A stretch of DNA of 64,000 nt from Nodosilinea sp. PGN35 (GCF_029109325.1 NZ_JAQKQJ010000010.1:682001-746000), one strand, 5' to 3'. Counted from the first letter of the stretch, positions 16,986 to 27,928 are shown. Made by a program: numbers and translations. Notes: a model not told the origin generated them from the sequence alone.

Positions 16986-17324
16986 TCAACCCTCCTGCTG
17001 TTCGTCTTGGTACATAGCCCAGAGGCGTTGCGCCGTTTGAATATCTTTATTTTGGCCTTTCTTGTTGCCGCCGACCAGCAATAGTACAACCCGTCTGCCT
17101 GCTAGACCATAATAGACCCGATAGCCAGGGCCAAAAAAGAACCGTAGTTCGTAGACCCCTGCGCCAACACTCTTACGATCGCCAAAATTTCCCAGGCTTA
17201 CCCGGTCAAGCCGAGCATCGATTCTGGCCTGAGTTTGAGCGTCGAGGCTTGCAAACCAATCATCAAAGGGGCAAGTTCCCTCTGATGTTGTGTAAATCTG
17301 AAGTTCCCACTGCCCCTGACTCAT
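16986..17324 (-). CDS. RelE/HigB-type toxin
   Basis: 112 residues from the ATG at 17322-17324 (MSQGQWELQIYTTSEG); an upstream start at 17390 would read through the flanking palindrome and is unlikely. The segments FDDWFASLDAQTQARIDARL, YELRFFFGPGYRVYYGL and VVLLLVGGNKKGQNKDIQTA are those of 'addiction module killer' RelE/ParE-fold proteins, which cut mRNA on the ribosome. Together with the downstream antitoxin it forms a complete module inserted between htpG and the 16301 gene. Confidence 0.85.
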   Translation of the reverse strand: MSQGQWELQIYTTSEGTCPFDDWFASLDAQTQARIDARLDRVSLGNFGDRKSVGAGVYELRFFFGPGYRVYYGLAGRRVVLLLVGGNKKGQNKDIQTAQRLWAMYQDEQQEG

Positions 17325-17347
17325 CGATACCCTTCCGCTAAAGACAA

Positions 17348-17380
17348 AGATCCCAGGGTTCTTGAAGAACCCTGGGATCT
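17348..17380. repeat. 33-bp palindrome, right flank of the HigBA-like module
   Basis: Exact reverse complement of the 16639-16671 palindrome. It sits 18 bases after the htpG stop and 24 bases before the toxin start, so it can act as an htpG terminator-like hairpin. Paired with its twin it brackets the toxin-antitoxin genes as a ~740-bp cassette. Confidence 0.8.
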
Positions 17381-17398
17381 GGCTACACAAGCAGCGTT

Positions 17399-19372
17399 CT
17401 ACCGCTCCGTCAGCTTGGTCAGCAGCGTGTTCGATCGCTCCACATACGCCTTCATGCCGTTGGCATCAAAGCCCTTTTGGGCCATCAGCGCCGTGTCGTA
17501 GACCTGATTGCAGATCATCGTCGCCAGGTCGCCTGCCGGGGAGCTACCGCCGTCGGCCCCGATGATCGTGCTCTGGCTGAGCGAGAGCAGGTTTTGAATC
17601 AGCGGGTGGGCCGTGTTCACCATCAGCACGTGGTCGTCAGGGAACTGCATCTCCTGCTGCTGGATCATCGCCATGGTTTCCTGCATGCGGCGGGCTTCCT
17701 CGGGCAGCAGCACCATGGCCGGGGGTGCGTTTTCGCCCTTCAGCGCCTGGGGTTTGACGTTGACGCGGGGGCGGTTGAGCGCCTGCTCAAACATCTCCTT
17801 GATCTGGTCGTCGCGGGTTTTGTTGGTAGCGGGGTCAACGATTTCGCTCTGCTTCTCTTTGTCGAGCAGGGTGTCGTCCAGGTCGGCATCCACCCGCACA
17901 AATTTCACGTCAGAGTATTCGCGCTCCAGGGTGGGAATAAAGTGGGTGTCGATGAACGAATCCATGAACAGCAGCTCTAGACCCTGGCTCTTGAACAGCT
18001 CGATGTATGTGGCCTGGGAGACTTCGTCGGTGGCGTAAAAGACGCGGTTTTCGTGGCGTTCTTTGTTGCGCTCCAGGTATTCGCTCAGGGTGGTGTAGAA
18101 GTTGCCCTTGGCGTCGGTGGCGGGTTTGTTGTCGGCCACTTCTGACCAGGCGTCTCCCTCGTCGGTTTGCACTTCCACTTTGGGGGCTTCGGCTTCGCCC
18201 AGCTTGGCGGTGGTGCGGAAGATGAGGATGTCTTTGACCTGCTCTTTGAACTTGTCGTCGTTGAGGGAACCAAACTTGACGAAGTTGCCCAGGTCTTGCC
18301 AGCTGGCGATGTACTTGGCGGGGTCGTCGCGGTACAGGGCCTTGAGGCTGTCGCCGACTTTTTTGGCGATGTAGTCGGCGATGCGGCGCACGGTGCGATC
18401 GCCCTGCAAAAAGCTCCGGCTGACGTTCAGCGGAATGTCGGTGCTGTCGATCACGCCGCGCAGGGGCAGCAGGAAGCGGGGCACCACCTCTTCGCAGTTG
18501 TCGGTGACAAACACCTGGTTGCTGTAGAGCTTAATGCTGCTCTTGGTGATGTCGATGTCGGGCTTGAGCTTGGGGAAGTAGAGAATGCCGTTGACCACAA
18601 AGGGGTAGTCGGTGTTGAGGTGAATCCAGAGTAGCGGGTCTTCCTGGAAGGGGTACAGGTAGCGGTAGAACTCCAGGTAATCTTCGTCGCTGAGGCTGCT
18701 GGGGGACTGTTTCCAGGGGGCCTCGTGCTTGTTGACCACCTCGCCGTCGAGCTTGATCGGCACCGGCATGAAGTCGCAGTAGGTTTTGATCAACTGCCGA
18801 ATGCGGGCGGGCTCCAGGTATTCCTCTTCGCCCTCCATCAGGTGCAGGGTGATGGTGGTGCCCACGCTGCTGCGCTCCGAAGCGCTGAGCTCAAACTGGG
18901 TGGTGCCGTCGCAGCTCCAGTGGACGGCTTCGGCCCCCTCTTTGTAGGAGAGGGTGTCGATTTCGACGGTGCTGGCCACCATGAACGACGAGTAGAAGCC
19001 CAGGCCAAAGTGGCCGATGATCGGGTCTTCGGCGGCGCTGTCTTTGTACTTGGTGATAAATTCTTCGGCGCTGGAGAAGGCCACCTGGTTGATGTATTTC
19101 TTGATTTCCTCTGCGGTCATGCCGATGCCGGTGTCGGAGACGCTGAGGGTCTTCTTGTCTTTGTCGAGCCTGATCTCAATTTCGGGGCTGCTGATGTCGC
19201 CGGAGTACTCCCCGGAGCGCGACACCATGGAGAGTTTTTTGATTGCGTCAACGGCGTTGGAGACCAGCTCCCGCAGAAAGATCTCGTGCTCGGAGTAGAG
19301 CGCCTTCTTAATAATCGGAAAAATATTCTCGGTATGAATCGAGATATTGCCCTGTTCCAGAATCGTCGTCAT
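17399..19372 (-). CDS. htpG: Molecular chaperone HtpG (Hsp90)
   Basis: 657 residues from the ATG at 19370-19372 (MTTILEQGNISIHTENIFPI); the frame is open further up but without similarity. The GHKL ATPase motifs are present: ELVSNAVDAIKKL, SDTGIGM and GHFGLGFYSSFMV. The middle (FPKLKPDIDITKSSIKLYSNQVFV) and C-terminal dimerisation domains follow. In cyanobacteria HtpG helps survive heat, light and oxidative stress and contributes to phycobilisome and tetrapyrrole pathway stability. Length is normal. Confidence 0.96.
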   Translation of the reverse strand: MTTILEQGNISIHTENIFPIIKKALYSEHEIFLRELVSNAVDAIKKLSMVSRSGEYSGDISSPEIEIRLDKDKKTLSVSDTGIGMTAEEIKKYINQVAFSSAEEFITKYKDSAAEDPIIGHFGLGFYSSFMVASTVEIDTLSYKEGAEAVHWSCDGTTQFELSASERSSVGTTITLHLMEGEEEYLEPARIRQLIKTYCDFMPVPIKLDGEVVNKHEAPWKQSPSSLSDEDYLEFYRYLYPFQEDPLLWIHLNTDYPFVVNGILYFPKLKPDIDITKSSIKLYSNQVFVTDNCEEVVPRFLLPLRGVIDSTDIPLNVSRSFLQGDRTVRRIADYIAKKVGDSLKALYRDDPAKYIASWQDLGNFVKFGSLNDDKFKEQVKDILIFRTTAKLGEAEAPKVEVQTDEGDAWSEVADNKPATDAKGNFYTTLSEYLERNKERHENRVFYATDEVSQATYIELFKSQGLELLFMDSFIDTHFIPTLEREYSDVKFVRVDADLDDTLLDKEKQSEIVDPATNKTRDDQIKEMFEQALNRPRVNVKPQALKGENAPPAMVLLPEEARRMQETMAMIQQQEMQFPDDHVLMVNTAHPLIQNLLSLSQSTIIGADGGSSPAGDLATMICNQVYDTALMAQKGFDANGMKAYVERSNTLLTKLTER

Positions 19373-19635
19373 GGCGGTGCGGTGATGGTGCGGTGATGGG
19401 TTATCTAAGGGCAATTTTTGCCCCCGATGCCAGATTCTACAAGCGGCGATTTCTGCACCCTGAGGTTCGGTTGCCCCCACTGGGGAGGGGTGGAGAGTGC
19501 CTGAAGTAACAGTAGCAGCTTAAAAAAATTGCTATCTGTACCTGGGAAAGGTAAGAGTTTTATGTAGTGCTTCCCAGCCACTGCCCTCCTGGGGTGGGGA
19601 GCGCTGGTACGCTAGCCCCCTACTTCAAGAAGTCT

Positions 19636-21240
19636 ATGAGCCACCCCAAGAAAATGCTCCCCCTCAGGCCGTTTGTGGCGGCCAACCTCAGCGGTGTCTG
19701 GCGAGACACCAACCGGCGTCACCACTGGGGTCTGGTTGGGCTGACGGCCACGCTGCTGCTGCTGATTGTGCCTCCGGCCCTGGCTCAGGAGGGCGGTGCC
19801 CCTGGGGTAGACGCTATCTTCACCCCCATTGTCGATGTCATGGCGCAGCTGCTCTTCTTCCCCATTGGCGGGGAGGAGGGGTTTCCGTTTATTGTGCTGT
19901 GGCTGTTTGTGGCGGCGCTGTTTTTTACGGTTCGCATGGGGTTCATCAACCTGCGGGGCTTTAAGCACGCTATTGAGGTGGTGCAGGGTAAGTACGACGA
20001 CCCCCACGACGACGGGGAGGTGTCGCACTTTCAGGCGCTGGCGACGGCGGTATCGGGCACCGTGGGACTGGGGAATATTGCCGGGGTGGCGATCGCCATT
20101 CAGCTGGGCGGCCCTGGAGCGATGGTCTGGCTCACCCTGGCCGGGTTTTGCGGTATGGTGACCAAGTTTGTGGAGTGCTCCCTGGCGGTGAAGTATCGCC
20201 GGGTAGACCACGACGGCACCGTGCTGGGCGGCCCCATGTACTATCTGACTCGGGGGCTGGCTCCCAAGGGCATGCGGCCTCTGGGTCAGGGCCTGGCGGT
20301 GCTGTTCTGCATCCTCTGTCTGGGGGGCAGCCTGGGTGGGGCCAACATGTTTCAGTCGAACCAGGCCTACGCGGCGATCTCCAGCCTGGTGCCGGGGCTG
20401 CCCGCCTGGCAGTTTGGCCTGGTGCTGGCGGCGCTGGCCGGGTTTGTGATTATCGGCGGCATTCGCCGCATTGGGGCGGTGGCCGAGAAGCTGGTGCCCG
20501 CTATGGCGATTATCTATGCCCTGGCCTGCATCTTTGTGATTGGGGTGAATATTGGCCAGGTGCCCGCCGCCGTTGGCACCATCTTTAGGGAGGCTTTTGC
20601 CCCTACCGCCGCAGTGGGCGGCATTGTCGGGGTGATGGTGCAGGGCATTCGCCGCAGCTCGTTTTCCAACGAGGCGGGGGTGGGCTCAGCTCCTATCGCC
20701 CACGCGGCAGCCCGCACCGACGAGCCTATCCGCGAGGGCATTGTGGCGCTGCTGGAGCCCTTCATCGACACCATCGTGATCTGCAATATGACGGCGATCG
20801 CGATCGTGCTGACTGGCGTCTACCAGGACACGGGCGAAGAACTCAGCGGCGTCGCCATGACCGCCAGCGCCTTCGAGTCGGTGATCGGCTGGTTCCCGGT
20901 GGTGCTGAGTCTGGCGGTGTGTCTGTTCGCCTTCTCCACGATCATTTCCTGGAGCTACTACGGCATTCAGGCCTGGGCTTACCTGTTTGGCGAGCGCACC
21001 ACCATTGTGTTCAAACTCATCTACGTCACCTGCACCTTTTTGGGCACCCTCACCAGCCTGGGGGTGATTATCGACTTCAGCGACCTGATGCTGCTGGGCA
21101 TGGCCTTCCCCAACCTGATCGGTTGCTACATTCTCTCCAATGAGGTGGCCAAGGACCTCAAAGACTACTGGCAGCGGCTCAACTCTGGGGAAATGCAGGC
21201 CTACGACACGGTGACGGTCGGGTCGCCGAAGGGGTCTTGA
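19636..21240 (+). CDS. Alanine/glycine:cation symporter (AGCS family)
   Basis: 534 residues from the ATG at 19636; the frame is open from 19567. After a basic N-terminus and a hydrophobic segment ending LIVPPALA, about ten further membrane helices follow. The AGCS signatures are visible: GTVGLGNIAGVAIAIQLGG, GPGAMVWL, FVECSLAVKYR, GGPMYYL and the later FSNEAGVGSAPIAHAAA. It imports alanine or glycine with Na+ or H+. The first segment may act as a signal peptide, as in other members with an extra N-terminal region. Confidence 0.93.
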   Translation: MSHPKKMLPLRPFVAANLSGVWRDTNRRHHWGLVGLTATLLLLIVPPALAQEGGAPGVDAIFTPIVDVMAQLLFFPIGGEEGFPFIVLWLFVAALFFTVRMGFINLRGFKHAIEVVQGKYDDPHDDGEVSHFQALATAVSGTVGLGNIAGVAIAIQLGGPGAMVWLTLAGFCGMVTKFVECSLAVKYRRVDHDGTVLGGPMYYLTRGLAPKGMRPLGQGLAVLFCILCLGGSLGGANMFQSNQAYAAISSLVPGLPAWQFGLVLAALAGFVIIGGIRRIGAVAEKLVPAMAIIYALACIFVIGVNIGQVPAAVGTIFREAFAPTAAVGGIVGVMVQGIRRSSFSNEAGVGSAPIAHAAARTDEPIREGIVALLEPFIDTIVICNMTAIAIVLTGVYQDTGEELSGVAMTASAFESVIGWFPVVLSLAVCLFAFSTIISWSYYGIQAWAYLFGERTTIVFKLIYVTCTFLGTLTSLGVIIDFSDLMLLGMAFPNLIGCYILSNEVAKDLKDYWQRLNSGEMQAYDTVTVGSPKGS

Positions 21241-21259
21241 CGGGTCTGGGCCGGAGATT

Positions 21260-21496
21260 CTAGGGCTGGGCGTTCGGGCAGGACTTTGCCTGCCGACGAG
21301 CCCGCTCCATCTCGATGACGAACTGGCGACGCAGGCGAGGCGGGGTGGCCTGGTAGTTGCCGTAGCGATCGCAAAACCGCCAAAACTTTTCTACCTGAGC
21401 CCAGGGGCGGCTGTGGGCAGCCACGCAGTCGAGAGCAGCGGCGTTCTGAGTAATAGAGAGCCAAACCACGATCGTTTCCTCCAGCGATAGGGTCAA
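21260..21496 (-). CDS. Small hypothetical protein
   Basis: 78 residues (MTLSLEETIVVWLSITQNAA), predicted mostly helical, with an Arg-rich part (PRLRRQFVIEMERARRQAK). I recognise no family. A longer reading in another frame (to 21572) has weaker composition. Convergent with the symporter gene. Confidence 0.45.
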   Translation of the reverse strand: MTLSLEETIVVWLSITQNAAALDCVAAHSRPWAQVEKFWRFCDRYGNYQATPPRLRRQFVIEMERARRQAKSCPNAQP

Positions 21497-21584
21497 TCAA
21501 CTGTCTCAAGCTTAGAGAGCCCCAGCTGAGGGGGCAAAAGACCGCATCGATAGCAGCTATGTAAAAAAACAATGCAAACCCAAA

Positions 21585-21610
21585 GTACCGCCGGCCTGGG
21601 CTGGCGGTAC
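21585..21610 (-). terminator. Terminator-like hairpin after the UspA gene
   Basis: On the minus strand GTACCGCC and GGCGGTAC form an 8-bp stem, followed by TTTGGGTTT and later a T7 run. A second hairpin (GGGGGTT...AACCCCC, 21632-21649) lies right at the gene end. Fits the end of the uspA transcript. Confidence 0.5.
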
Positions 21611-21648
21611 TGCGCCCTCGGGGGTTTACCTGGGGGTTCGAAAACCCC

Positions 21649-22077
21649 CTAGCGGCGCACCACTAAAACCGGGCAAGGGGCAAACCTGACTACGCGCTCG
21701 GCCACCGACCCCAGCAAAAATCTCGACAGGCCGGTGCGCCCGTGGGACGGAATAACGATTAGATCGATGCTGTGGCTACCGGCGTAGTCAATAATTTCAG
21801 AACTGGGATTGCCCACGATCACCGAAAATTTAATTGGCCGCTCCGCTTCACCGGGAAATGTTTGGTGGAAAAGGGCCGTGATGTGATCGGTGCGGGTTTG
21901 CTGATCTACGGTTTGCCAAACCATGCCCGGCTGGGTCGGTTCTAAGGGCGACAAAACGTGGATGACGTGAAGTTGAGTGGCGTCTCCAAAAGACTCCATG
22001 GCCTGGGCGATCGCTTGGTGGGACTGTTCAGAGAAATCCGTAGGCACTAGAACGTTGTCGCTGGCAAATAAAGGCAT
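21649..22077 (-). CDS. Universal stress protein (UspA family)
   Basis: 142 residues from the ATG at 22075-22077 (MPLFASDNVLVPTDFSEQSH), preceded by an AGAGG ribosome site nine bases away. The UspA fold is clear: VLVPTDFS at the start, VIVGNPSSEIIDYA, and the ATP-binding G-x2-G-x9-G-(S/T) loop in SHGRTGLSRFLLGSVAERVV, closing with PCPVLVVRR. Proteins of this family bind ATP and help cells under starvation or stress. Monocistronic. Confidence 0.92.
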   Translation of the reverse strand: MPLFASDNVLVPTDFSEQSHQAIAQAMESFGDATQLHVIHVLSPLEPTQPGMVWQTVDQQTRTDHITALFHQTFPGEAERPIKFSVIVGNPSSEIIDYAGSHSIDLIVIPSHGRTGLSRFLLGSVAERVVRFAPCPVLVVRR

Positions 22078-22504
22078 AGTCGTCATCCTCTTGCAGGCTA
22101 CAGGACAGCGATCGCAATGGTGCAAAGCTCTGACTCGGTGGGCGATCGCCCCCAGTCCCAGTCTAGGGCGAACCTCGGCCTTGGCCTGTGTTATCGGTTT
22201 CGGTTTGCCAACAAACTTTAAGCGGGTGGCCGCCCTCGCAGGGGCCTCTGTCGGCCAGACAAGTTAAGAAAAGTAAGAATATATATCAAACCCAGTCCCA
22301 GACAGCCTTCACTGAAGAATATCGACTGACCTGGGCAGGGTTTGGCCGTTATTGGCAGCTGCTTCAGTGGGTTTTATCGATGACTGGGAACGTTAAGGTC
22401 GTAACGGTGCTAAGGGGGCTCGCTGGCATTGCAAACCGTTAAGCGCCTAAAGCGCAAGCCATGGAAGCCCATTGGCGGTACGGATTACGCAGCAAGCAGG
22501 AACT
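22078..22504. other. Spacer before the hybrid kinase gene
   Basis: About 430 bases between divergent uspA and the histidine kinase. Short reading frames exist on both strands but none looks like a protein. It must hold both promoters; I can pick out no convincing motif except the AGGA ribosome site just before the kinase ATG. Confidence 0.4.
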
Positions 22505-25500
22505 ATGAACAACGTTGCAGGAGATTTGTCGGCCCAGCAGCAAACGGCGATCGCCCGACGAAATTTCTTCGGGTTAGTTATTCTGCTGATCTTAGGGATT
22601 CTGGGCAATTACTTTCGCTGGTCATTCTTTTTTCACATTGACTTTCTGTTTGGCACGATCGCCGTGTGGCTGGTGCTCAGCTACTACGGCATTCGCTGGG
22701 GCGCAGTGGCGGCGGTAGTGGCCTCCAGCATCACCTACGTTCTCTGGAAGCATCCCTACGCCATTGCCATTTTTACCGCCGAATTTTTGTTTGTCGCATT
22801 TTTTTATGCGCACTACTCTCGGCGCAACCTGGTGCTGGTCAACACCCTCTATTGGTTGCTCATCGGCATGCCGCTGGTGTGGTTGTTCTACGGTCAGGTC
22901 TTGGGGGTAGACCCCAACCAGACCCAGATCATCATGCTCAAACAGACCATCAACGGCATTTTTAATGCCCTGGTGGCCAGCCTGTTGCTGGCCTACACGC
23001 CCATTCAGCGCTGGCTGGGGCGACCCCAGGCGACCAGCGCGCTGTCGCTCCAGCAGACATTGTTTAACCTGCTGGTGGCCGCCGCCTTCTTCCCAACGCT
23101 GATTTTTATGGCCCAGACCAGCCATGGGGTAGGGGTTGACATTTTGGCTGAGGAGCAAATCCATCTCGCGCTATTTTCTAGGCCCCTGGCGGCCCGCCTC
23201 GACAGCTGGTACGACCACCACGTTCGGGCTGTATCGCTCCTGGCCGAGCGGGCGTCTCCCATGGCCCTCTCCGCTCCCCTGTCGCTTCAAAACCAAACCA
23301 ACTTACAGGCCCAGGTCGAAACAATTCAAAGGCTGGTTCCAGATTTTCAGCATTTGGTGGTTACCAATGGCGCTAACCAGGTGATCGCCAAGGCGACCAG
23401 TGACCATGGCCCGGACCATGAGCTGCGAATTCCGTCTACCCCCTCCTCTGAAGACGACCTCAGCCCAATCCTTTCCCGCGATCGCCTGGGGGATGACAGG
23501 CTCCAGGTCAGTACCGTACTCCTGAGCCAGCCGATTCTTTACCGAGGCCAGGTGGACGGGCGAGTCTGGGGCGATATCGATCTGACGTTCCTCCAGACGC
23601 TGCTGGCAAAAACCGCAGAGACGCTAGGTTTTCAGGTAACCCTGGTCGATCAAAATCGGCAGGTGTTGGTCAGCACAGACCCCGAACGCCCCTGGGGCAC
23701 CGTCGTCGATCTGCGCCGTACGGGAGACATCGTTCCCCTGAGCGGGCATGCCTACCACTGGCTGCCGACCACCGGCAGCCCCCTGGAGGCCGTGCGCTGG
23801 CGCAATTCACGCTTTGTAGAAGAATTGCCCCTGCAAGCGCTAAAGGACTGGATGCTGGTGGTTGAGTCACCGGCTCAGCCCCACGTCTACAAGGTGCAGC
23901 GGGAAAATACCCAGGATTTGCTGATCTTGCTGATGGTGTTGGCCCTGGCCCTGGCCATTGCTACCAAGCTCAGCCAGCGGTTTGTCAGCCCGCTGGCTGA
24001 GCTGGCTCAGGTGACGACAAACCTGCCGACCCAGGTGCAGGAGCGGCGAACAATTCGGTGGCCCAGCAGCCCGGTGCTGGAGCTGCGATCGCTGGTGCAG
24101 AACTTTCAGCAGATGGCCACTACCCTGACCCAAAAATTTCAGGAGTTGCAGCAGGCCAAGCAGACCGCAGAGGTGGCCAACCAGGCCAAAAGCGAGTTTT
24201 TAGCCAACATGAGTCACGAATTGCGCACGCCCCTCAACGCGATTCTGGGCTTTACCGCCCTGCTGCGCCGCCAGCCCGACCTGGTTCCGCACCAGCCGGA
24301 ACTCGACTTGATCAAAGCCAGCGGCGAGCATCTGCTCGATCTGATCAACGATGTGCTTGACCTGGCCAAAATTGAGGCCGGTCGCATGACCCTCAACGCC
24401 ACCGCCTTTAGCCTGCCTGACTTTATTGCCAACCTGGAGAGTGTATTCTCGCTGCGGGCCCAGGCCAAGTCGATTGGCTTCACTGTTGAGCGCGGCGCGG
24501 CGCTGCCGCAGTTTGTGCAGGCCGATGAGCGCAAGCTGCGCCAGGTGGTCATGAACCTGCTCAACAATGCGATCAAGTTTACTGAGGTGGGGCAGGTGAC
24601 CCTGCGGGTGCTGTGGTCTTCCAGCGCGGGCGGCGGGCTGCGCTTTGAGGTGATCGACTCTGGCCTCGGCATTGCCGCCGAAGAACTGGGGCTGCTGTTT
24701 CAGGCCTTTTCGCAGACTGAGTCGGGGCGGGGGAGCAGCGAGGGCACCGGCCTGGGTCTGCGGATTTGCGATCAGCTAGTCAGGCTGTTGGGGGGCACCA
24801 TTGAGGTGCAGAGCCAGCCCGGCCAGGGGTCAACGTTTACGGTACAGGTGCCGGTACAGGGGGCGATCGCCGAGCAGCTAACGCCGCCGCCCCCGACCCG
24901 CCAGGCCCAGGGGCTGGCTCCCCAGCAGCCCTCCTACCGGCTGCTGGTGGTCGATGACCAGTTCAGCAATCGTCGCCTGCTGACCCAGTTCTTAAGCGAT
25001 CTGGGGTTTGAGGTGCGCGAGGCCTGCAACGGCCAGGAGGCGATCGCCCAGTGGGAAGCCTGGCAGCCCCATCTGATCTGGATGGATATGCGGATGCCGG
25101 TGATGGATGGCTACGAGGCCACCCGCCAGATCAAAGCCCAAATGCAGGGCCAGGCCACCGCCATTGTTGCCCTCACCGCCAGCGTCTTTGACGAGGAGAA
25201 ATCCCTGGTGCTCTCGGCGGGCTGCGATGACTTTCTCCGCAAACCCTTCCAGCAGGAGGCGATTGTAGACAAGCTGGAGCAGCATTTGGGGGTAAAGTTT
25301 GTGTACGCCGAGCCCACCATCCCGGCGGCGGCGGTAGCGGCACCCTGCCCAGGGGGTAGCCTAGCCATAATGCCCCAAGACTGGCGCGATCGCCTGTACC
25401 AAGCCGCCACCCAGGCCGACCAAAAAACCCTGTTTTATTTGCTCGATGCCCTGCCGAGCGAGCAGGCGGCTCAGCGTCAAACGCTGCGAACCTGGGTCGT

Positions 25501-25561
25501 TAACTTCCAGTTTGACAAGCTGATGTCCCTCTCCCGGCGTGAAGATGAGCAAACCCCCTAA
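22505..25561 (+). CDS. Membrane hybrid sensor histidine kinase
   Basis: 1018 residues from the ATG at 22505 ([12 protein letters not shown]), with AGGA five bases upstream. Order: six or so membrane helices (~20-220, a MASE-like region), a periplasm-facing sensor segment (~230-460, dCache-like), a further helix ([15 protein letters not shown]), a HAMP-like linker, a HisKA domain with phospho-His571 ([11 protein letters not shown]), a HATPase with N (LLNNAIKF) and G boxes, then a receiver domain with Asp861 ([11 protein letters not shown]). It would sense an unknown signal and pass phosphate to its own receiver and perhaps to the next gene's receiver, which overlaps by 17 bases. Confidence 0.93.
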   Translation: MNNVAGDLSAQQQTAIARRNFFGLVILLILGILGNYFRWSFFFHIDFLFGTIAVWLVLSYYGIRWGAVAAVVASSITYVLWKHPYAIAIFTAEFLFVAFFYAHYSRRNLVLVNTLYWLLIGMPLVWLFYGQVLGVDPNQTQIIMLKQTINGIFNALVASLLLAYTPIQRWLGRPQATSALSLQQTLFNLLVAAAFFPTLIFMAQTSHGVGVDILAEEQIHLALFSRPLAARLDSWYDHHVRAVSLLAERASPMALSAPLSLQNQTNLQAQVETIQRLVPDFQHLVVTNGANQVIAKATSDHGPDHELRIPSTPSSEDDLSPILSRDRLGDDRLQVSTVLLSQPILYRGQVDGRVWGDIDLTFLQTLLAKTAETLGFQVTLVDQNRQVLVSTDPERPWGTVVDLRRTGDIVPLSGHAYHWLPTTGSPLEAVRWRNSRFVEELPLQALKDWMLVVESPAQPHVYKVQRENTQDLLILLMVLALALAIATKLSQRFVSPLAELAQVTTNLPTQVQERRTIRWPSSPVLELRSLVQNFQQMATTLTQKFQELQQAKQTAEVANQAKSEFLANMSHELRTPLNAILGFTALLRRQPDLVPHQPELDLIKASGEHLLDLINDVLDLAKIEAGRMTLNATAFSLPDFIANLESVFSLRAQAKSIGFTVERGAALPQFVQADERKLRQVVMNLLNNAIKFTEVGQVTLRVLWSSSAGGGLRFEVIDSGLGIAAEELGLLFQAFSQTESGRGSSEGTGLGLRICDQLVRLLGGTIEVQSQPGQGSTFTVQVPVQGAIAEQLTPPPPTRQAQGLAPQQPSYRLLVVDDQFSNRRLLTQFLSDLGFEVREACNGQEAIAQWEAWQPHLIWMDMRMPVMDGYEATRQIKAQMQGQATAIVALTASVFDEEKSLVLSAGCDDFLRKPFQQEAIVDKLEQHLGVKFVYAEPTIPAAAVAAPCPGGSLAIMPQDWRDRLYQAATQADQKTLFYLLDALPSEQAAQRQTLRTWVVNFQFDKLMSLSRREDEQTP

Positions 25562-27746
25562 CCCCACCATTCTGGTGGTCGATGATATTCCCGACAACCT
25601 GCATCTGCTGACTCGGGAACTGGGGGAGCACGCCTACGAAACCCGCGGGGTACTGACCGGGGCCATGGCCCTCACGGTGGCCCGCTCGACCCCCATCGAC
25701 TTAATTTTGCTCGATATCATGCTGCCCGATACCGACGGCTACAGCGTCTGCACCGCGCTCAAGGCTGACCCCGCCACCCGCGATATTCCGGTTATTTTTA
25801 TCAGCGCCCTCGACGAGGCCCTCGACAAGGTTAAGGCCTTTGCGGTGGGGGGGGTTGACTATATTTCTAAACCCTTCAAAACCGCCGAGGTGCTGGCCCG
25901 AGTCAGCACTCAGATCAACCTCCGCCAGGCCCAGCGACAGCTCCAGCAGTTTAACCAGGAGCTAGAGCATCAGGTGCAGCAGCGCACCCAGGAGCTAGCG
26001 GCGGTCAACCAGTCGCTGCTGGCCGAAATTCAGGTGCGGCAGCAGGCGGAGCAAGATCTGCGCCACAGCGAAATCCGCTACCGCCTGATTGCCGACAACA
26101 TGAGCGATTTGGTCTGCCTGCACAACCCCGAGGGGCAGTTTGTCTACGTCAGCCCGTCGGCTCTCACCCTGCTGGGCTACCGGCCAGAGGAGCTGATCGG
26201 CAAGCGCCTCCAGGACTTTTGTCATCCCACCAGCAGCCTGGGAATGCCGCTGCGGTGCCAGCCCTGGGCGGCGGAGGCCAGCACGAGCTGCTACCAGTTT
26301 CGATGTCAGTCGGGGGGCTATATCTGGCTCGAAACCCTGGCCAAACCGGTGTTTGACCAGGCCGGGGGGTTCACCGGCATGGTGACCAGCTCGCGGGATG
26401 TCAGCCAGCGGGTCACCGTCGAGCAGCAGCTGCGCCACGACGCCCTGCACGATGCCCTCACCCACCTGCCCAACCGCGACTGGCTGGCCAAACGTCTGGA
26501 GCTCGAGCTGTTGCAGTGCAGCCGCTACGGCGGCGATCGCTTTGGCCTGCTGATGATTGACCTCGATCGCTTCAAGGCGGTAAACGACAGCCTGGGCCAC
26601 CTGATCGGCGACAAACTGCTGGTGGCCGTGGCCAATTTGCTCAAGGGCTGCGTTCGCGACATCGATATGGTGTCGCGCTGGGGCGGCGACGAGTTTGTGA
26701 TTTTTCTGGACAAAATTGTCGATATCAAGGAGGCCATTCAGGTGGCCGATCGCATCCAGGCCAAACTCGAAGCCCCCATTGCCCTCGACGGCAAAATTAT
26801 CTTCACCTCCGCCAGCATCGGCATTTTGATCGGCGACGGCTCCTACGCCAGCAGCAACGACATCTTTCGGGACGTGGATATTGCCCTCTACCGGGCCAAG
26901 GAGCTGGGCCGCAACCGCTACGAAATCTTTGGCCTTGAAATGTACCAGGAGGCGATCGCCCGGCTCAACCTGGAAAGCGAGCTGCGGCTGGCCATTCAGC
27001 AGCACAATTTTGCAGTGCACTACCAGCCGGTTGTGTCGCTCGATAGGCGATCGCTGCTGGGGTTTGAGGCCCTGGCTCGCTGGCAGCACCCCACCCAGGG
27101 GCTGATTATGCCCGGCACCTTCATCGATCTAGCCGAAGATACCGGGCTGATTAAACCCCTGGGGACACAGATTTTGCGCCAGGTGTGCGACGCTTTCAGC
27201 GACTGGAGCGCCCTCTACCCCCTCGCCGACGAATTTCAGGTCAGCGTCAACGTGTCGGGCCAGCAGTTTCGCGACCCGGCCTTTATTGCCACCGTCGATC
27301 AGATTTTGGCCGACACCGGAGTAGCCGGGCACCGCCTCAAGTTTGAGATTACCGAGCGTATTTTGCTTGAGCAATCCGAGAGCATTGCCTCTACCCTGGC
27401 GGCGATCCGCCGTCGAGGCATTCAGCTCAGCGTCGATGACTTCGGCACCGGCTACTCGTCCCTGCGCTACCTGAGCCAGTTTTCGGTGCAGACCCTGAAG
27501 ATCGATCGCTCCTTTGTCAGCCAAATGCAGCCCAACCGCCAGGGCATTGTGCAGGCCATTGTCGATCTGGCCCACAACCTGGAGATGACCTGCATTGCCG
27601 AAGGGGTCGAAACCGAGCTCCAGCTCACCCAGCTGCTAGCCCTGGGCTGTGAGGCGGCCCAGGGATATTTTTTCGCTCCCCCCCTGGCCTTGGATGCCGC
27701 CACTGAGCTGCTCCGGGGCGATCGCCTGCCCTGGCCCCCAGCCTGA
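25545..27746 (+). CDS. Response regulator with PAS, GGDEF and EAL domains
   Basis: 733 residues from the ATG at 25545, inside the end of the kinase gene. A receiver (~5-125, [13 protein letters not shown]), a coiled-coil linker, a PAS domain (~175-290, [20 protein letters not shown]), a GGDEF domain (~300-465, intact RWGGDEFV) and an EAL domain (~480-725, intact [18 protein letters not shown] and IAEGVET). Both cyclase and phosphodiesterase signatures look intact, so it could make or degrade cyclic di-GMP, with phosphorylation by the upstream kinase setting the balance. That partnership is inferred from the overlap. Confidence 0.95.
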   Translation: MSKPPNPTILVVDDIPDNLHLLTRELGEHAYETRGVLTGAMALTVARSTPIDLILLDIMLPDTDGYSVCTALKADPATRDIPVIFISALDEALDKVKAFAVGGVDYISKPFKTAEVLARVSTQINLRQAQRQLQQFNQELEHQVQQRTQELAAVNQSLLAEIQVRQQAEQDLRHSEIRYRLIADNMSDLVCLHNPEGQFVYVSPSALTLLGYRPEELIGKRLQDFCHPTSSLGMPLRCQPWAAEASTSCYQFRCQSGGYIWLETLAKPVFDQAGGFTGMVTSSRDVSQRVTVEQQLRHDALHDALTHLPNRDWLAKRLELELLQCSRYGGDRFGLLMIDLDRFKAVNDSLGHLIGDKLLVAVANLLKGCVRDIDMVSRWGGDEFVIFLDKIVDIKEAIQVADRIQAKLEAPIALDGKIIFTSASIGILIGDGSYASSNDIFRDVDIALYRAKELGRNRYEIFGLEMYQEAIARLNLESELRLAIQQHNFAVHYQPVVSLDRRSLLGFEALARWQHPTQGLIMPGTFIDLAEDTGLIKPLGTQILRQVCDAFSDWSALYPLADEFQVSVNVSGQQFRDPAFIATVDQILADTGVAGHRLKFEITERILLEQSESIASTLAAIRRRGIQLSVDDFGTGYSSLRYLSQFSVQTLKIDRSFVSQMQPNRQGIVQAIVDLAHNLEMTCIAEGVETELQLTQLLALGCEAAQGYFFAPPLALDAATELLRGDRLPWPPA

Positions 27747-27813
27747 ATGGCATCCCCTAAGCCCAGCAAACCCTCTGCCTGGCAGAGACCCCATAGTTGC
27801 CCATAGTTGATGG

Positions 27814-27917
27814 TGTAGCTGTAGCCAGTCTGGTTAGGACAATTTCCCTAGGAACGTTCCAACGTTAGAACGTTCCTAGGGTTGCTGAATGCCCTAGCCC
27901 AATTGACCGTGGCCATA
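27814..27917. mobile_element. MITE family C, copy 3
   Basis: 104 bp from TGTAGCTGTAGCCAGTCTGG to TTGACCGTGGCCATA. The centre is a strong palindrome, CCTAGGAACGTTC and GAACGTTCCTAGG around an 8-base loop. The ends are slightly decayed compared with copies 1 and 2. It fills the spacer between the GGDEF/EAL gene and the YdeI-like gene. Confidence 0.8.
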
Positions 27918-27928
27918 AATAAATCAGG

